From NCBI GenBank assembly GCA_029226935.1, contig JAQXYZ010000072.1, positions 62,001 to 126,000 of the forward strand: a stretch of DNA of 64,000 nucleotides, given 5' to 3'. The stretch comes from Bacillota bacterium. GTDB lineage: Bacteria; Bacillota; Clostridia; Lachnospirales; Lachnospiraceae. The notes under the pieces are model-generated. The model ran no database searches. It was not told the origin of the DNA and saw nothing but the letters and a program-made list of their open reading frames with translations. Each line of letters starts with the position of its first letter. Positions within the stretch are counted from its first letter, which is position 1. The translations under genes and the position numbers were made by a program. Below, piece by piece: positions 24,965-34,170 of this stretch.

Positions 24965-25897
24965 ATGAGCGATTTGATGAAGGTTTCATCCAATCCCCAT
25001 ATCAGGTCAAAGGTTACCACAAGCAGTATTATGTTTGCGGTGGTGCTCGCATTACTTCCTACAGCAGGCTTTGGCATTTATAATTTTGGGCTGGATGCAT
25101 TGATTTTAATTTTAGTAACAACGGCAACAACAGTTCTTACGGAATTTATTTATGAAAAGGCCATGCATAAGAAAATTACCATTGGTGACTTTTCTGCTGT
25201 AGTGACTGGTCTGCTGCTGGCTCTGAACCTTCCTCCATCAGCACCCTGGTGGATAGGAGTAATAGGAGGTATTTTTGCAATTTTAGTAGTGAAGATGCTT
25301 TTTGGCGGATTGGGACAGAATTTTATGAACCCCGCACTGGGAGCAAGATGTTTTCTGCTGATTTCCTATACATCTATTATGTGCAATTTTGATTGTGATG
25401 CCTATACGGGAGCGACACCTCTTGCTACTTTGAAAGCGGGAGGAAGTGTTAATATCCTTGATATGGTAATAGGAAAGACAGGAGGCACCATTGGCGAGAC
25501 CTCAATGATAGCAATTGTGATAGGAGCCTGTTTCCTGATCCTTATTGGTGTGATTGATTTGAGGATACCGGGAAGCTACATAGTGACTTTTGTGATTTTT
25601 ATTTCACTTTTTGGCGGTCATGGATTTGATCCGGCATTTATCAGTGCCCATTTGGCAGGGGGCGGTTTAATGCTGGGGGCATTCTTTATGGCAACAGACT
25701 ATGTGACAAGACCTGTTACCAAAAACGGTCAGTATTTATATGGCGTAATCCTTGGTCTGCTGACCGGTATTTTTAGAATTTTTGGACCGTCAGCAGAAGG
25801 TGTTTCCTATGCAATTATACTGGGAAATCTGCTGGTTCCATTGATTGAAAAAATTACCATGCCTAAAATATTTGGAAAAGGAGGGGAAAAAGCATGA
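24965..25897 (+). CDS. rnfD: Electron transport complex subunit RnfD
   Basis: Polytopic membrane subunit (310 residues, about 8-9 helices) that carries a covalently bound FMN. The flavinylation site is TGATPLATLK, where the Thr after GA accepts FMN in characterised homologs. NQVR-like GLGQNFMNPALGARCFL is also diagnostic. Its stop overlaps the rnfG start by 4 nt. Confidence 0.95.
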   Translation: MSDLMKVSSNPHIRSKVTTSSIMFAVVLALLPTAGFGIYNFGLDALILILVTTATTVLTEFIYEKAMHKKITIGDFSAVVTGLLLALNLPPSAPWWIGVIGGIFAILVVKMLFGGLGQNFMNPALGARCFLLISYTSIMCNFDCDAYTGATPLATLKAGGSVNILDMVIGKTGGTIGETSMIAIVIGACFLILIGVIDLRIPGSYIVTFVIFISLFGGHGFDPAFISAHLAGGGLMLGAFFMATDYVTRPVTKNGQYLYGVILGLLTGIFRIFGPSAEGVSYAIILGNLLVPLIEKITMPKIFGKGGEKA

Positions 25898-26517
25898 AGA
25901 GTATGTTAAAAGATGCTGCCGTCCTTTTGGTGATTACGCTGTTTGCAGGGTTAATTTTGGGATTTGTATATCAGATTACCAAGCAGCCCATTGCAATGGC
26001 AGAAGAAAAGGCTGCAAAGGAAGCTTATGCAGAGGTATTCCCTGCAGCTGCGGATTTTGAAAAGCTGGAACTGGCAATGCCGGAAGATTCTGCATGGGTA
26101 GAGGAATGGAGCAATGCCGGGTTCAAAGGTGTAGAAATTGTAAATACACTTGAGGCAAAAGATAATGCCGGAGAAAAACTTGGATATGTGCTTACCGTTA
26201 CCTCCCATGAAGGGTATGGTGGTGACATTACCTTTACTATGGGAATCAGCGCTGATGGAACCATAAATGGCATTTCCATTTTAAATATTTCAGAAACTGC
26301 CGGTCTTGGTATGAAAGCAGAGGCGGTTTTAAAACCGCAGTTTGCAAATAAGAAGGTTCAGGGATTTACCTATACCAAGACAGGAGCGACTTCTGACAGT
26401 CAGATTGATGCAATCAGTGGAGCTACAATTACAACGAACGCCGTGACGACGGCAGTAAATGGTGGACTTTACTATTTCCAGACGCAGTTAGGAGGTAGCA
26501 GTTATGAAGCAGAATAG
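25894..26517 (+). CDS. rnfG: Electron transport complex subunit RnfG
   Basis: Membrane-anchored FMN protein with one N-terminal helix (about residues 7-29) and an extracytoplasmic FMN-binding domain. T178 in ISGATITT is the expected covalent FMN acceptor, the target of ApbE, whose gene lies at the end of this cluster. Length is 207. It overlaps rnfD by 4 nt and rnfE by 14 nt. Confidence 0.95.
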   Translation: MKSMLKDAAVLLVITLFAGLILGFVYQITKQPIAMAEEKAAKEAYAEVFPAAADFEKLELAMPEDSAWVEEWSNAGFKGVEIVNTLEAKDNAGEKLGYVLTVTSHEGYGGDITFTMGISADGTINGISILNISETAGLGMKAEAVLKPQFANKKVQGFTYTKTGATSDSQIDAISGATITTNAVTTAVNGGLYYFQTQLGGSSYEAE

Positions 26518-27289
26518 TATATCAGAACGTCTGATAAATGGTTTAATCAAAGAGAACCCTACTTTTGTGCTGATGCTGGGGATGTGTCCGACGCTGGCGG
26601 TTACCACATCAGCAATCAATGGATTAGGCATGGGACTTACGACAATGGTGGTTCTTGCACTCAGTAACATGTTTATTTCAATGCTCAGAAACATTATACC
26701 GGATAAGGTAAGAATTCCTGCATTTATTGTAGTGATTGCATCCTTTGTAACGGTAGTTGAACTTTTATTAAAAGCATATATTCCCTTTCTCTATGATGCA
26801 CTTGGACTTTATATTCCTCTGATTGTGGTGAACTGTATCATTTTAGGGCGTGCGGAAGCATATGCATCTAAAAATGGTGTTATTTCTTCTCTGTTTGATG
26901 GGGTTGGCATGGGACTGGGATTTACTGTTGCACTTACCATTATAGGTGCAGTCAGGGAAGTGATTGGTGCCGGAGAATTGTTTGGATTTGGCGTGATGCC
27001 GGCAAGCTATGTGCCGTGCAGTATTTTTGTATTGGCACCCGGTGCATTCTTTGTTCTGGCAGCATTGACTGCGATTCAGAATAAGGTAAAGCTTGCAGGA
27101 GAAAAGAAGGGCAAAGATATGTCCAAGATACAGTCGGGATGCAACTCTGACTGTATGAGCTGTGGAGAATCCGGATGCAGCAAACGCTTCTTTAATGAGA
27201 CGGTCAATGCAGACGAAACTGTAGATCAAAAGGAAGTAGAAGAAACGGCAGACGCGGCGGAGAAAAAGGAGGAAGAAAAAGATGATTAA
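26504..27289 (+). CDS. rnfE: Electron transport complex subunit RnfE with Cys-rich tail
   Basis: Polytopic subunit with the family N-terminus GLIKENPTFVLMLGMCPTLAVTTSA; six helices extend to about residue 195. RnfE normally ends soon after. Here about 60 further residues follow, starting with GCNSDCMSCGESGCSK, which holds four Cys in 14 residues, and ending in an acidic Glu/Asp-rich tail. The tail could bind a metal or cluster; that is inference. It overlaps rnfA by 8 nt. Confidence 0.93.
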   Translation: MKQNSISERLINGLIKENPTFVLMLGMCPTLAVTTSAINGLGMGLTTMVVLALSNMFISMLRNIIPDKVRIPAFIVVIASFVTVVELLLKAYIPFLYDALGLYIPLIVVNCIILGRAEAYASKNGVISSLFDGVGMGLGFTVALTIIGAVREVIGAGELFGFGVMPASYVPCSIFVLAPGAFFVLAALTAIQNKVKLAGEKKGKDMSKIQSGCNSDCMSCGESGCSKRFFNETVNADETVDQKEVEETADAAEKKEEEKDD

Positions 27290-27860
27290 AGAATTATTGA
27301 TTATAATGATTTCGTCTTCGCTGGTAAGCAATGTGGTTTTAAGCCAATTTCTGGGGTTATGTCCATTCCTTGGAGTATCCAAAAAGACCAGTACGGCGGC
27401 AGGGATGGGAACGGCAGTTATTTTTGTCATTACCCTGGCATCTGCGGTTGCAGGGGCAATTTACAAGTTTATCCTTGTTCCCTTTGATCTGACTTATTTA
27501 CAGACAATTGTATTTATTTTGGTAATTGCAGCCTTAGTGCAGTTCGTGGAAATGTTTCTTAAAAAATTTATGAAATCCTTGTATCAGGCATTGGGAGTTT
27601 ATCTTCCTCTGATTACTACCAATTGTGCAGTATTGGGTGTTGCACTTACCAATGTACAGAAAAACTATGGAATATTTACAGGCATTGTGAATGGCTTTGC
27701 GACAGCAGTCGGTTTTACGATTTCTATTGTCATCCTTGCCGGTATCAGAGAAAAAATGGAATATAATGATATTCCGGAATCCTTTAAGGGAATGCCGATT
27801 GTGCTGATTACAGCCGGTCTGATGGCGATTGCCTTTTGCGGATTTTCAGGACTGCTGTAG
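27282..27860 (+). CDS. rnfA: Electron transport complex subunit RnfA
   Basis: Polytopic membrane subunit, 192 residues, six helices. The N-terminal SSLVSNVVLSQFLGLCPFLGVSKK and central YLPLITTNCAVLGVAL carry the conserved membrane cysteines that hold an iron centre together with RnfE in solved Rnf/NQR structures. The next gene begins 12 nt downstream. Confidence 0.95.
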   Translation: MIKELLIIMISSSLVSNVVLSQFLGLCPFLGVSKKTSTAAGMGTAVIFVITLASAVAGAIYKFILVPFDLTYLQTIVFILVIAALVQFVEMFLKKFMKSLYQALGVYLPLITTNCAVLGVALTNVQKNYGIFTGIVNGFATAVGFTISIVILAGIREKMEYNDIPESFKGMPIVLITAGLMAIAFCGFSGLL

Positions 27861-27871
27861 GAGGTGCCGAA

Positions 27872-28669
27872 ATGAGTATATCTGGAGTTTTAACGGCGGT
27901 AGCTGTAGTCGGTGGGGTAGGTCTCTTTATAGGACTTTTTCTTGGGATTGCAGCCATTAAATTTAAGGTGGAAGTAGATGAAAGAGAAGAGGCAGTTTTA
28001 GCAGCACTTCCCGGAAATAACTGTGGCGGCTGCGGTTTTCCCGGCTGCAGCGGGCTTGCAGCAGCTATTGCTAAAGGCGAAGCAGCGGTAAATGCCTGTC
28101 CCGTAGGTGGAGAGCCGGTTGGAAAGGCAATTGCACAGATTATGGGAGTGGAAGCAGAAAAAACAGTCAGGATGACTGCTTATGTGCAGTGCCAGGGGGA
28201 TTGCGACAAGACAATTGTTGACTATGAGTATCATGGGATTGAAGACTGCAGGATGCTTTCCTTTGTGCCCAATGGTGGTGCAAAAAGCTGTAATTATGGG
28301 TGTCTTGGATATGGAAGCTGTGTGAAGGTCTGTTCCTTTGATGCCATCCATGTGGAAAATGGGGTTGCAGTAGTAGATAAGGAAAAGTGCAAAGCGTGTG
28401 GAAAATGTGTAGAGGTTTGCCCAAAACATTTAATCACATTAATTCCGTATGATGCGAAGTATGCAGTGGCATGCAGTTCGAAGGATAAAGGTCCGGTTAC
28501 CATGAAGGATTGCAGTGCAGGGTGCATCGGATGTCAGCTTTGTAAGAAAAATTGCCCTTCAGAGGCAGTTGAGGTAGCTGACTTTAATGCCACGATTGAC
28601 TATGAAAAATGTGTCGGCTGTGGTGTCTGCATGGAAAAGTGCCCCAGAAAGTCTATTGTGGCACATTAA
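27872..28669 (+). CDS. rnfB: Electron transport complex subunit RnfB
   Basis: Ferredoxin-oxidising entry subunit. A single N-terminal helix, then the Fe-S domain NNCGGCGFPGCSGLA, then cysteine clusters near YGCLGYGSCVKVC, CKACGKCVEVCP, CIGCQLCKKNCP and CVGCGVCMEKCP. That gives five predicted [4Fe-4S] clusters. The ATG at 27872 has AGGAGGT at 27859-27865; the track start at 27836 lies inside rnfA. Length is 265. Its stop overlaps the convergent apbE stop by 4 nt. Confidence 0.94.
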   Translation: MSISGVLTAVAVVGGVGLFIGLFLGIAAIKFKVEVDEREEAVLAALPGNNCGGCGFPGCSGLAAAIAKGEAAVNACPVGGEPVGKAIAQIMGVEAEKTVRMTAYVQCQGDCDKTIVDYEYHGIEDCRMLSFVPNGGAKSCNYGCLGYGSCVKVCSFDAIHVENGVAVVDKEKCKACGKCVEVCPKHLITLIPYDAKYAVACSSKDKGPVTMKDCSAGCIGCQLCKKNCPSEAVEVADFNATIDYEKCVGCGVCMEKCPRKSIVAH

Positions 28670-29637
28670 TCAAAGTTTTTATAAAGAATATTGCCGTCCT
28701 CTGTGATAAAAATTGCCTGAATATCAGGGTAGTTTTCAAGCAGTGAGACGGCTTTTTCGTATCCAAGAATAAAGCAAAGCGTAGAAAGGGCATCTCCATC
28801 CACGGAAGAAGGACTTAAAATAGTTACCTGAGACAGACCGCTTTCGGCAGGGTAGCCGGTAACGGTCGAGAGAATATGGTGGTAGAGAGTTCCATTTTGC
28901 TCAAAGTAACGTTCGTAGTTCCCTGATGAAACAACACTGCAGTCTGCAATATCCAAGGTAAGAACAGAAGTTCCGCTTGGAGCAAATGGCTTCTGGATGC
29001 CAATACGAAAAGCGGTGTGATCCGGTTTCATACCTAATGCAAGTACATTCCCGCCTAAGTTGATCAGAGCAGAGGTAACTCCTTCTGATAACAGGTATTC
29101 TTTCATTTTGTCAGCAATAAAGCCTTTGGCAATAAATCCAAGCTCAATGCGGGCTTCCGGATCTGTCAGTGCGACCTGATGTCCTTTGATAAGGATATTC
29201 CGGTAATTAACATGGTTGAGGGCTTCTGAAATCAGTTCATCATCAGGTATCAGATGTGTACTTTCGGAACCAAAGTTCCAAAGCTGGGAGAGGATTCCGA
29301 TGGTGGGATCGACAACACCATCAGACAGTTGTGCATAATAAAGTGCAGTATTTAGAAGGGTTAGTGTGTCGTCATCCACTGTCACAAAATTACCATTACT
29401 GTGGTTTAGATTCCAGATATCGCTGCCTTCAATATTAGGGCTTAATAAGTTTTCATAGTGCTCTGCCAGTTTCATGCATCTGTTCAGTATCTGTGCGGAG
29501 CCATTCTCGTATAGAGTGACTGAAATGACAGTGTCAAAATAAAAACCGGTATTTTTTAATGGGGCGTTTCCTGTAAAGGAACTGCAGCCTGTCAGCAAAA
29601 GAGCCAGCAAACATACGATAGAACATATTTTTTTCAT
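28666..29637 (-). CDS. apbE: FAD:protein FMN transferase ApbE (lipoprotein)
   Basis: Extracytoplasmic Mg-dependent enzyme that attaches FMN from FAD to Thr residues of RnfG and RnfD. Lipoprotein signal with lipobox LTGC (Cys18). Family motifs FDTVISVTLY, AKGFIADKMKEYL, SALINLGGNVLALG, SSGNYERYF and DALSTLCFILG are present. Length is 323. It converges on rnfB with a 4-nt overlap, so it has its own promoter. Its position beside rnf strongly suggests Rnf maturation. Confidence 0.93.
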   Translation of the reverse strand: MKKICSIVCLLALLLTGCSSFTGNAPLKNTGFYFDTVISVTLYENGSAQILNRCMKLAEHYENLLSPNIEGSDIWNLNHSNGNFVTVDDDTLTLLNTALYYAQLSDGVVDPTIGILSQLWNFGSESTHLIPDDELISEALNHVNYRNILIKGHQVALTDPEARIELGFIAKGFIADKMKEYLLSEGVTSALINLGGNVLALGMKPDHTAFRIGIQKPFAPSGTSVLTLDIADCSVVSSGNYERYFEQNGTLYHHILSTVTGYPAESGLSQVTILSPSSVDGDALSTLCFILGYEKAVSLLENYPDIQAIFITEDGNILYKNFD

Positions 29638-29709
29638 GTAAAACCTCTATCCTTGAAAATGGGTTGTAATGTAAGACAGTTTCATGTATATTTATAGAAA
29701 ATAAAGTGA

Positions 29710-29737
29710 TTGTCTAAAATGTCGTCAGTGATATTAT
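29710..29737 (+). promoter_or_regulatory. Candidate promoter of the GH25 gene
   Basis: TTGTCT (29710-29715), 16 bp, TATTAT (29732-29737), about 30 nt upstream of the start. It lies between divergent apbE and the GH25 gene. Confidence 0.4.
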
Positions 29738-29767
29738 ATATTTTTGCAGACGGTTTGAAAAGAGAAA

Positions 29768-30910
29768 GTGGTGGATGAAATGCGTTTGCCTGATGAATAC
29801 GAAGAAAGAGGAATGGGAACACCGGTCATCTATACGATTGTGGCGGTGTCGGCATTTATACTGATTATTCTTGCAGTGGTTTTTGCGAGCAATAACGGTA
29901 AAAAGAACTCGGGAAACGGAGTGAGTGGAGCGGTTAAGATGAGTCCTTCTCCAAGCCCTACCGAGGATGTTACCTTTGCAGAAGGGCAGGAAGATATAGA
30001 AGCTCTTTACAAAGAACATAAATTGCGGGCAGAAGATCTGGACTTTTGGGATATGTATCAGAACAATGATGTGGTAGTGGAAGCAGTTCCCACACAAAGT
30101 CCCTCTCCGGAACCTTCCCATGAGCCTACTGAAGAGGAGATGGCAACAGATGGGAAGCATGTAAAAATAACTCATAAAGATGGGGAAGAGGAATGGGTAA
30201 ATATTTCAGACGAGATTGCTCTTTCTACTTATGATTTTACAAATTTAAAGATCTCTGGCGGAAAGATGGCATATTATCAGGACGGAGAAAAGAAGTCATG
30301 GTTGGGAGTAGACTTATCCGAGGACAGTGGGGAAGTGGATTTTCAGGTATTAAAGGATTCGGGGATAGATTTCGTTATGATACGTTTAGGAAGCAGAGGG
30401 TATGAAAGCGGTCTTATTTCACTGGACGAAAAATTTGTTTCCAATATCACTGCGGCACAGGCGGCAGGACTTCATGTGGGTGTAAGCTTTTTTTCTCAGG
30501 CAGTGAATGTGAAGGAAGCGGTGGAGGAAGCTGAATTTGTTGCCAGCAACTTAATCCCGTATCAGATCGATTATCCGGTAGCTTTTGATATGGAATATAT
30601 TGTAAATGATGAAGCCAGAATCGATTCTTTGAATGTGGATGAAAAGACACAAATTGCAGAGGCATTTCTGTCAACCATTGAAAAGGAGGGATATCGTCCA
30701 ATTCTGTATGGCAATACAGACTGGCTTTTGGGAGAACTGGTGCCTGATAAATTGCTTTCAGAGTATGATATTTGGCTGAACGATCAGTCTCCGGTGCCGG
30801 AATATCCTTATCAGTTTAAATTGTGGAGATATGCCACACAACAGCAGGTTTCGGGTGTGGAAAAGGAAACTTCCTATACCATCAGCTTTGTAGATTACAC
30901 CCGCAAGTAA
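29768..30910 (+). CDS. Membrane-anchored GH25 family muramidase-like protein
   Basis: Predicted peptidoglycan N-acetylmuramidase, 380 residues. A membrane helix at about 19-40 places the rest outside the cell. A low-complexity Ser/Pro/Glu linker (SPSPSPTED, SPSPEPSHEPTEEE) leads to the GH25 barrel at about 178-375: LGVDLSED, FVMIRLG, AFDMEY with the catalytic acidic residues, and YTISFVDY at the end. The GTG at 29768 is taken from the track; an ATG at 29780 is an alternative. The 3' end overlaps the convergent AP2-domain gene by 16 nt. Confidence 0.87.
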   Translation: MVDEMRLPDEYEERGMGTPVIYTIVAVSAFILIILAVVFASNNGKKNSGNGVSGAVKMSPSPSPTEDVTFAEGQEDIEALYKEHKLRAEDLDFWDMYQNNDVVVEAVPTQSPSPEPSHEPTEEEMATDGKHVKITHKDGEEEWVNISDEIALSTYDFTNLKISGGKMAYYQDGEKKSWLGVDLSEDSGEVDFQVLKDSGIDFVMIRLGSRGYESGLISLDEKFVSNITAAQAAGLHVGVSFFSQAVNVKEAVEEAEFVASNLIPYQIDYPVAFDMEYIVNDEARIDSLNVDEKTQIAEAFLSTIEKEGYRPILYGNTDWLLGELVPDKLLSEYDIWLNDQSPVPEYPYQFKLWRYATQQQVSGVEKETSYTISFVDYTRK

Positions 30911-31692
30911 TTACTGATTTTGCGGGAGACAGTCAATTTAGAATAAATGTCGGCGTAAGCAGAAGGAGAAAGATTTTCCAGATAATTTGGAGAAAAGTTC
31001 TTGTCTACGCCGGCTTTTTTTAATAGATCGATTGCCTTGTTATATGCAATGGCGGCTTCGATATCGCTGTTGTATGTGCCCACCGTATAATTCCCGTTAA
31101 TGTGGATTTTTGTCACATAACGGATCCCGTTTTTGGTGTTTTTTCTTGTTACACCGTGATAGGAATTCAATATTTCTATATTTTCATATCTAAAATCCAT
31201 ATCATTTCCATTTACAAAACGATAATCCCGATCTCTGACCGCATAATTTTTGATTCCATACCGGTTCATGATATTGACCTGCATACCATAATCAGATACA
31301 AAAAAATGGCGTCCCCGACGCATGATTTTGTGTGAGGAATAGTAAAACAGATCATCAATATCAAATTTTAGTACTGCTTCAGGAGAAAGATAATATTCAA
31401 AATATTTTTTGTATATGTAGATTGGTGTCGAAAAGTAAATCCCATTTTCGCGATAATTGATCAGGCATACCCATTTTTCGAAGGGAAGAATCCGGTGGAC
31501 GGAATAAGCTGAAAGATGAAGTTCCGGGTCAGTAAGCAAAGAGGTTCCTTCGAGATAGGCACCATATGCAATGAGCGCAGTGGGATAACTTCCCAAGCTG
31601 ATGTGCTTTTTTTTGTGTGTTATGGAGGCACGATAATAAACAGTACCGTCTTTTTTAGTTGCCGTAAATACACCGGGTAAATTCTGCTCCAT
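30895..31692 (-). CDS. AP2-domain protein with degenerate HNH-like core
   Basis: A 265-residue basic protein. The N-terminal segment LPGVFTATKKDGTVYYRASITHKKKHISLGSYPTALIA and the C-terminal segment GVTRKNTKNGIRYVTKIHINGNYTVGTYNSDIEAAIAYNKAID are AP2-like DNA-binding domains. Between them, YRFVNGNDMDFRYENIEIL resembles the second half of an HNH fold (NGN..D.R..NL) but lacks the leading His pair. The arrangement recalls HNH-AP2 homing endonucleases that lost catalysis. AAGGAG precedes the ATG. It may now be a DNA-binding regulator; no target is known. Confidence 0.62.
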   Translation of the reverse strand: MEQNLPGVFTATKKDGTVYYRASITHKKKHISLGSYPTALIAYGAYLEGTSLLTDPELHLSAYSVHRILPFEKWVCLINYRENGIYFSTPIYIYKKYFEYYLSPEAVLKFDIDDLFYYSSHKIMRRGRHFFVSDYGMQVNIMNRYGIKNYAVRDRDYRFVNGNDMDFRYENIEILNSYHGVTRKNTKNGIRYVTKIHINGNYTVGTYNSDIEAAIAYNKAIDLLKKAGVDKNFSPNYLENLSPSAYADIYSKLTVSRKISNYLRV

Positions 31693-31838
31693 GGGGACTC
31701 CTTATTACGAAAATCAGTTTTACTTAACATTATCATAACATAAAAGTTGAAATTTATAGAAATATTTTTGGCAGTAACTGTATAAAATATTAAAGAAATG
31801 TTACAAATTAAATTTACTTTCCGGTATTAGGAGAGAAT

Positions 31839-32489
31839 ATGGGGAAGAAAAGAAAGGATTTAGAAATGTATAAGAAATTTATATTACAGCTTTTTCTATG
31901 TAATATGATATTGGTAACCGGTTGGTTTTGTGTAAAAGGGGCGCAGATGACCCGCCTTGCAGCTACACCTGCTTTTCAACTACGGCTGACAGAAGATTAT
32001 AGAAACCCCAAGGCGGACAGGTTCTATGGCATATCGAAAAGAGCTGCATCAGGACAAAGGATAGTAGATTATGTAGTTATGGAAAAGGAGCGGAAATATG
32101 ATCTGCCTCAGAGCGACTATGAAGCATTACTAAAAATTGTACAGGCAGAGGCCGGTTGTGAAGATACGGAAGGAAAAATGCTTGTGGCAGGAGTTATTAT
32201 GAATCGGGTAAACAGCAGCAAATTTCCGAATACGGTTACAGAGGTAGTCACACAAAAGGAGAACGGAGTATATCAGTTTTCTCCGGTGGCAAATGGAACA
32301 TATCAGAAAGCAAGAGCTTCACAAGAGACCGTTGAGGCAGTGGAGCGCGTGCTTCAAGGGGAGGATATTACGGAAGGGGCACTTTATTTTGCAGCAAGAA
32401 AATATGCCGATCCGGAAAAGATGAAGTGGTTTGATTGTTCACTGGTAAAACTTTTTGAACATGGGGGACACGAGTTTTTTACAAATTAA
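31839..32489 (+). CDS. SleB-like cell wall hydrolase
   Basis: Secreted or membrane-attached 216-residue protein with a signal/anchor helix at about 12-35 and a Hydrolase_2 (SleB/CwlJ) domain at about 85-210. Motifs: LLKIVQAEAGCEDTEGKMLVAGVIMNRV with the predicted catalytic Glu, VYQFSPV, and GALYFAARKYADP. Such enzymes cleave spore-cortex or vegetative peptidoglycan. No spore-specific neighbours fix its role. An ATG at 31866 with AAAGGA is an alternative start. Confidence 0.87.
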   Translation: MGKKRKDLEMYKKFILQLFLCNMILVTGWFCVKGAQMTRLAATPAFQLRLTEDYRNPKADRFYGISKRAASGQRIVDYVVMEKERKYDLPQSDYEALLKIVQAEAGCEDTEGKMLVAGVIMNRVNSSKFPNTVTEVVTQKENGVYQFSPVANGTYQKARASQETVEAVERVLQGEDITEGALYFAARKYADPEKMKWFDCSLVKLFEHGGHEFFTN

Positions 32490-32531
32490 AAAAATAATAT
32501 GGGCAAATGGTTGAGAAATATATGCTTTTCG

Positions 32532-32560
32532 TTGTAAAAAAACGGACTTTATGATAAAAT
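32532..32560 (+). promoter_or_regulatory. Promoter of thrC
   Basis: TTGTAA (32532-32537), 17 bp, TAAAAT (32555-32560) with an extended TGA just before the -10. A small hairpin GGCAGA/TCTGCC lies in the leader at 32575-32590. Confidence 0.6.
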
Positions 32561-32634
32561 GTGTAATAAATATCGGCAGAAAAATCTGCCATGAAGTAAA
32601 ATACGAGAAGTAAAAGAGCGAAAGGCATGGTATT

Positions 32635-34125
32635 ATGATGGAAATTTTGTACAACAGCACAAGATCGAAGGGAAATCCGGTAAAGGCATCGGAGGCAATT
32701 TTGAAAGGACTTTCAGAAGATGGCGGATTATTTGTGCCGGAAAGGATTCCTGCTTTAGATAAAACCCTTGAAGAATTATCGGAAATGACATATGGACAGG
32801 TTGCATACGAAGTAATGAAGCTTTATCTTACTGATTTTACACAGCAGGAGCTTTTGGATTGTATTGCAAAGGCCTATGATGAGAAGTTTGATACAGAAGA
32901 AATCGCACCTATGGTAGAAGCAGATGGTGCATACTATTTAGAATTATTCCACGGAGCAACCATTGCGTTTAAAGATATGGCGCTTTCCATTCTCCCGCAT
33001 CTTCTGACTACCTCTGCTAAGAAAAATCAGGTCAAAAATGAGATTGTAATTTTGACAGCAACTTCAGGGGATACCGGAAAGGCAGCGCTTGCGGGCTTTG
33101 CGGATGTAGAAGGTACGCGGATTATTGTATTTTATCCTAAGAATGGTGTAAGCCCCATTCAAGAGAAGCAGATGGTTACCCAAAAGGGAAAGAATACATA
33201 TGTTGTAGGCATTCACGGTAATTTTGACGATGCACAGACTGGTGTAAAACAGATTTTTGGTGACAGGGAACTTGCTGCATATATGGATGAGAAAGGCTTT
33301 CAGTTTTCTTCGGCAAACTCCATTAATATCGGGCGTCTTGTACCCCAGATTGTGTATTATGTATATGCGTATGTGAAACTTTTGAAGGAAGAACGTATTC
33401 AGAACGGTGAAAAAATTAATGTTGTAGTTCCTACCGGAAATTTTGGTAATATTTTAGCAGCTTTCTACGCAAAACAGATGGGGCTTCCGATTGATAAGCT
33501 CATTTGTGCATCTAATGAAAATAAGGTGCTTTATGATTTCTTCCGTACAGGAACCTACGATAAAAACCGGGAGTTTGTACTTACAACATCCCCTTCAATG
33601 GATATTTTAATTTCCAGTAATCTGGAAAGACTGATCTACCGTATTGCAGGGAATGACCCGGATAAAAACAAAGAATTGATGAGCGCATTGACACAGGGCG
33701 GTATTTATACTATTACGGATGAAATGAAAGCACAGCTTGTAGACTTCTATGGCAACTATGCAAGTGAAGAGGAAACTTCAACCAAAATACACGATTTGTA
33801 TGACAGTACAGGATATGTGATCGATACGCATACGGCAGTTGCATCCTGTGTTTATGATAAGTATTTGAAGGAAACCGGAGACGATAAACCGGCAGTGATT
33901 GCATCAACAGCAAGTCCGTATAAGTTTACAAGAAGTGTTATGAATGCGATTGATCACAAGTATGATTCTATGGGAGATTTTGAACTTGTTGACAGGCTTT
34001 CTGAAATATCTAAGGTTGAGATCCCAAAGGCGATAGAAGAAATCAGGACAGCGCCTGTAGTACATAATCAAGTTTGTGAAAAGAATGAAATGAAAAAGAC
34101 GGTAATGGAATTTCTAGGCATCTGA
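32635..34125 (+). CDS. thrC: Threonine synthase
   Basis: PLP enzyme converting O-phosphohomoserine to threonine. The PLP lysine is K113 in HGATIAFKDMALSILP. Other signatures: YNSTRSKGN at the start, LTATSGDTGKAALAGF and VVVPTGNFGNILAAFYAK. Length of 496 is that of the long (class 1) type. Two in-frame ATGs lie next to each other at 32635 and 32638. Threonine genes hom or thrB are not adjacent. Confidence 0.95.
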   Translation: MMEILYNSTRSKGNPVKASEAILKGLSEDGGLFVPERIPALDKTLEELSEMTYGQVAYEVMKLYLTDFTQQELLDCIAKAYDEKFDTEEIAPMVEADGAYYLELFHGATIAFKDMALSILPHLLTTSAKKNQVKNEIVILTATSGDTGKAALAGFADVEGTRIIVFYPKNGVSPIQEKQMVTQKGKNTYVVGIHGNFDDAQTGVKQIFGDRELAAYMDEKGFQFSSANSINIGRLVPQIVYYVYAYVKLLKEERIQNGEKINVVVPTGNFGNILAAFYAKQMGLPIDKLICASNENKVLYDFFRTGTYDKNREFVLTTSPSMDILISSNLERLIYRIAGNDPDKNKELMSALTQGGIYTITDEMKAQLVDFYGNYASEEETSTKIHDLYDSTGYVIDTHTAVASCVYDKYLKETGDDKPAVIASTASPYKFTRSVMNAIDHKYDSMGDFELVDRLSEISKVEIPKAIEEIRTAPVVHNQVCEKNEMKKTVMEFLGI

Positions 34126-34170
34126 TATGGGCTTTCTTGTCAGCCTTCAAGGGGAGAGACAACTGGGAAA

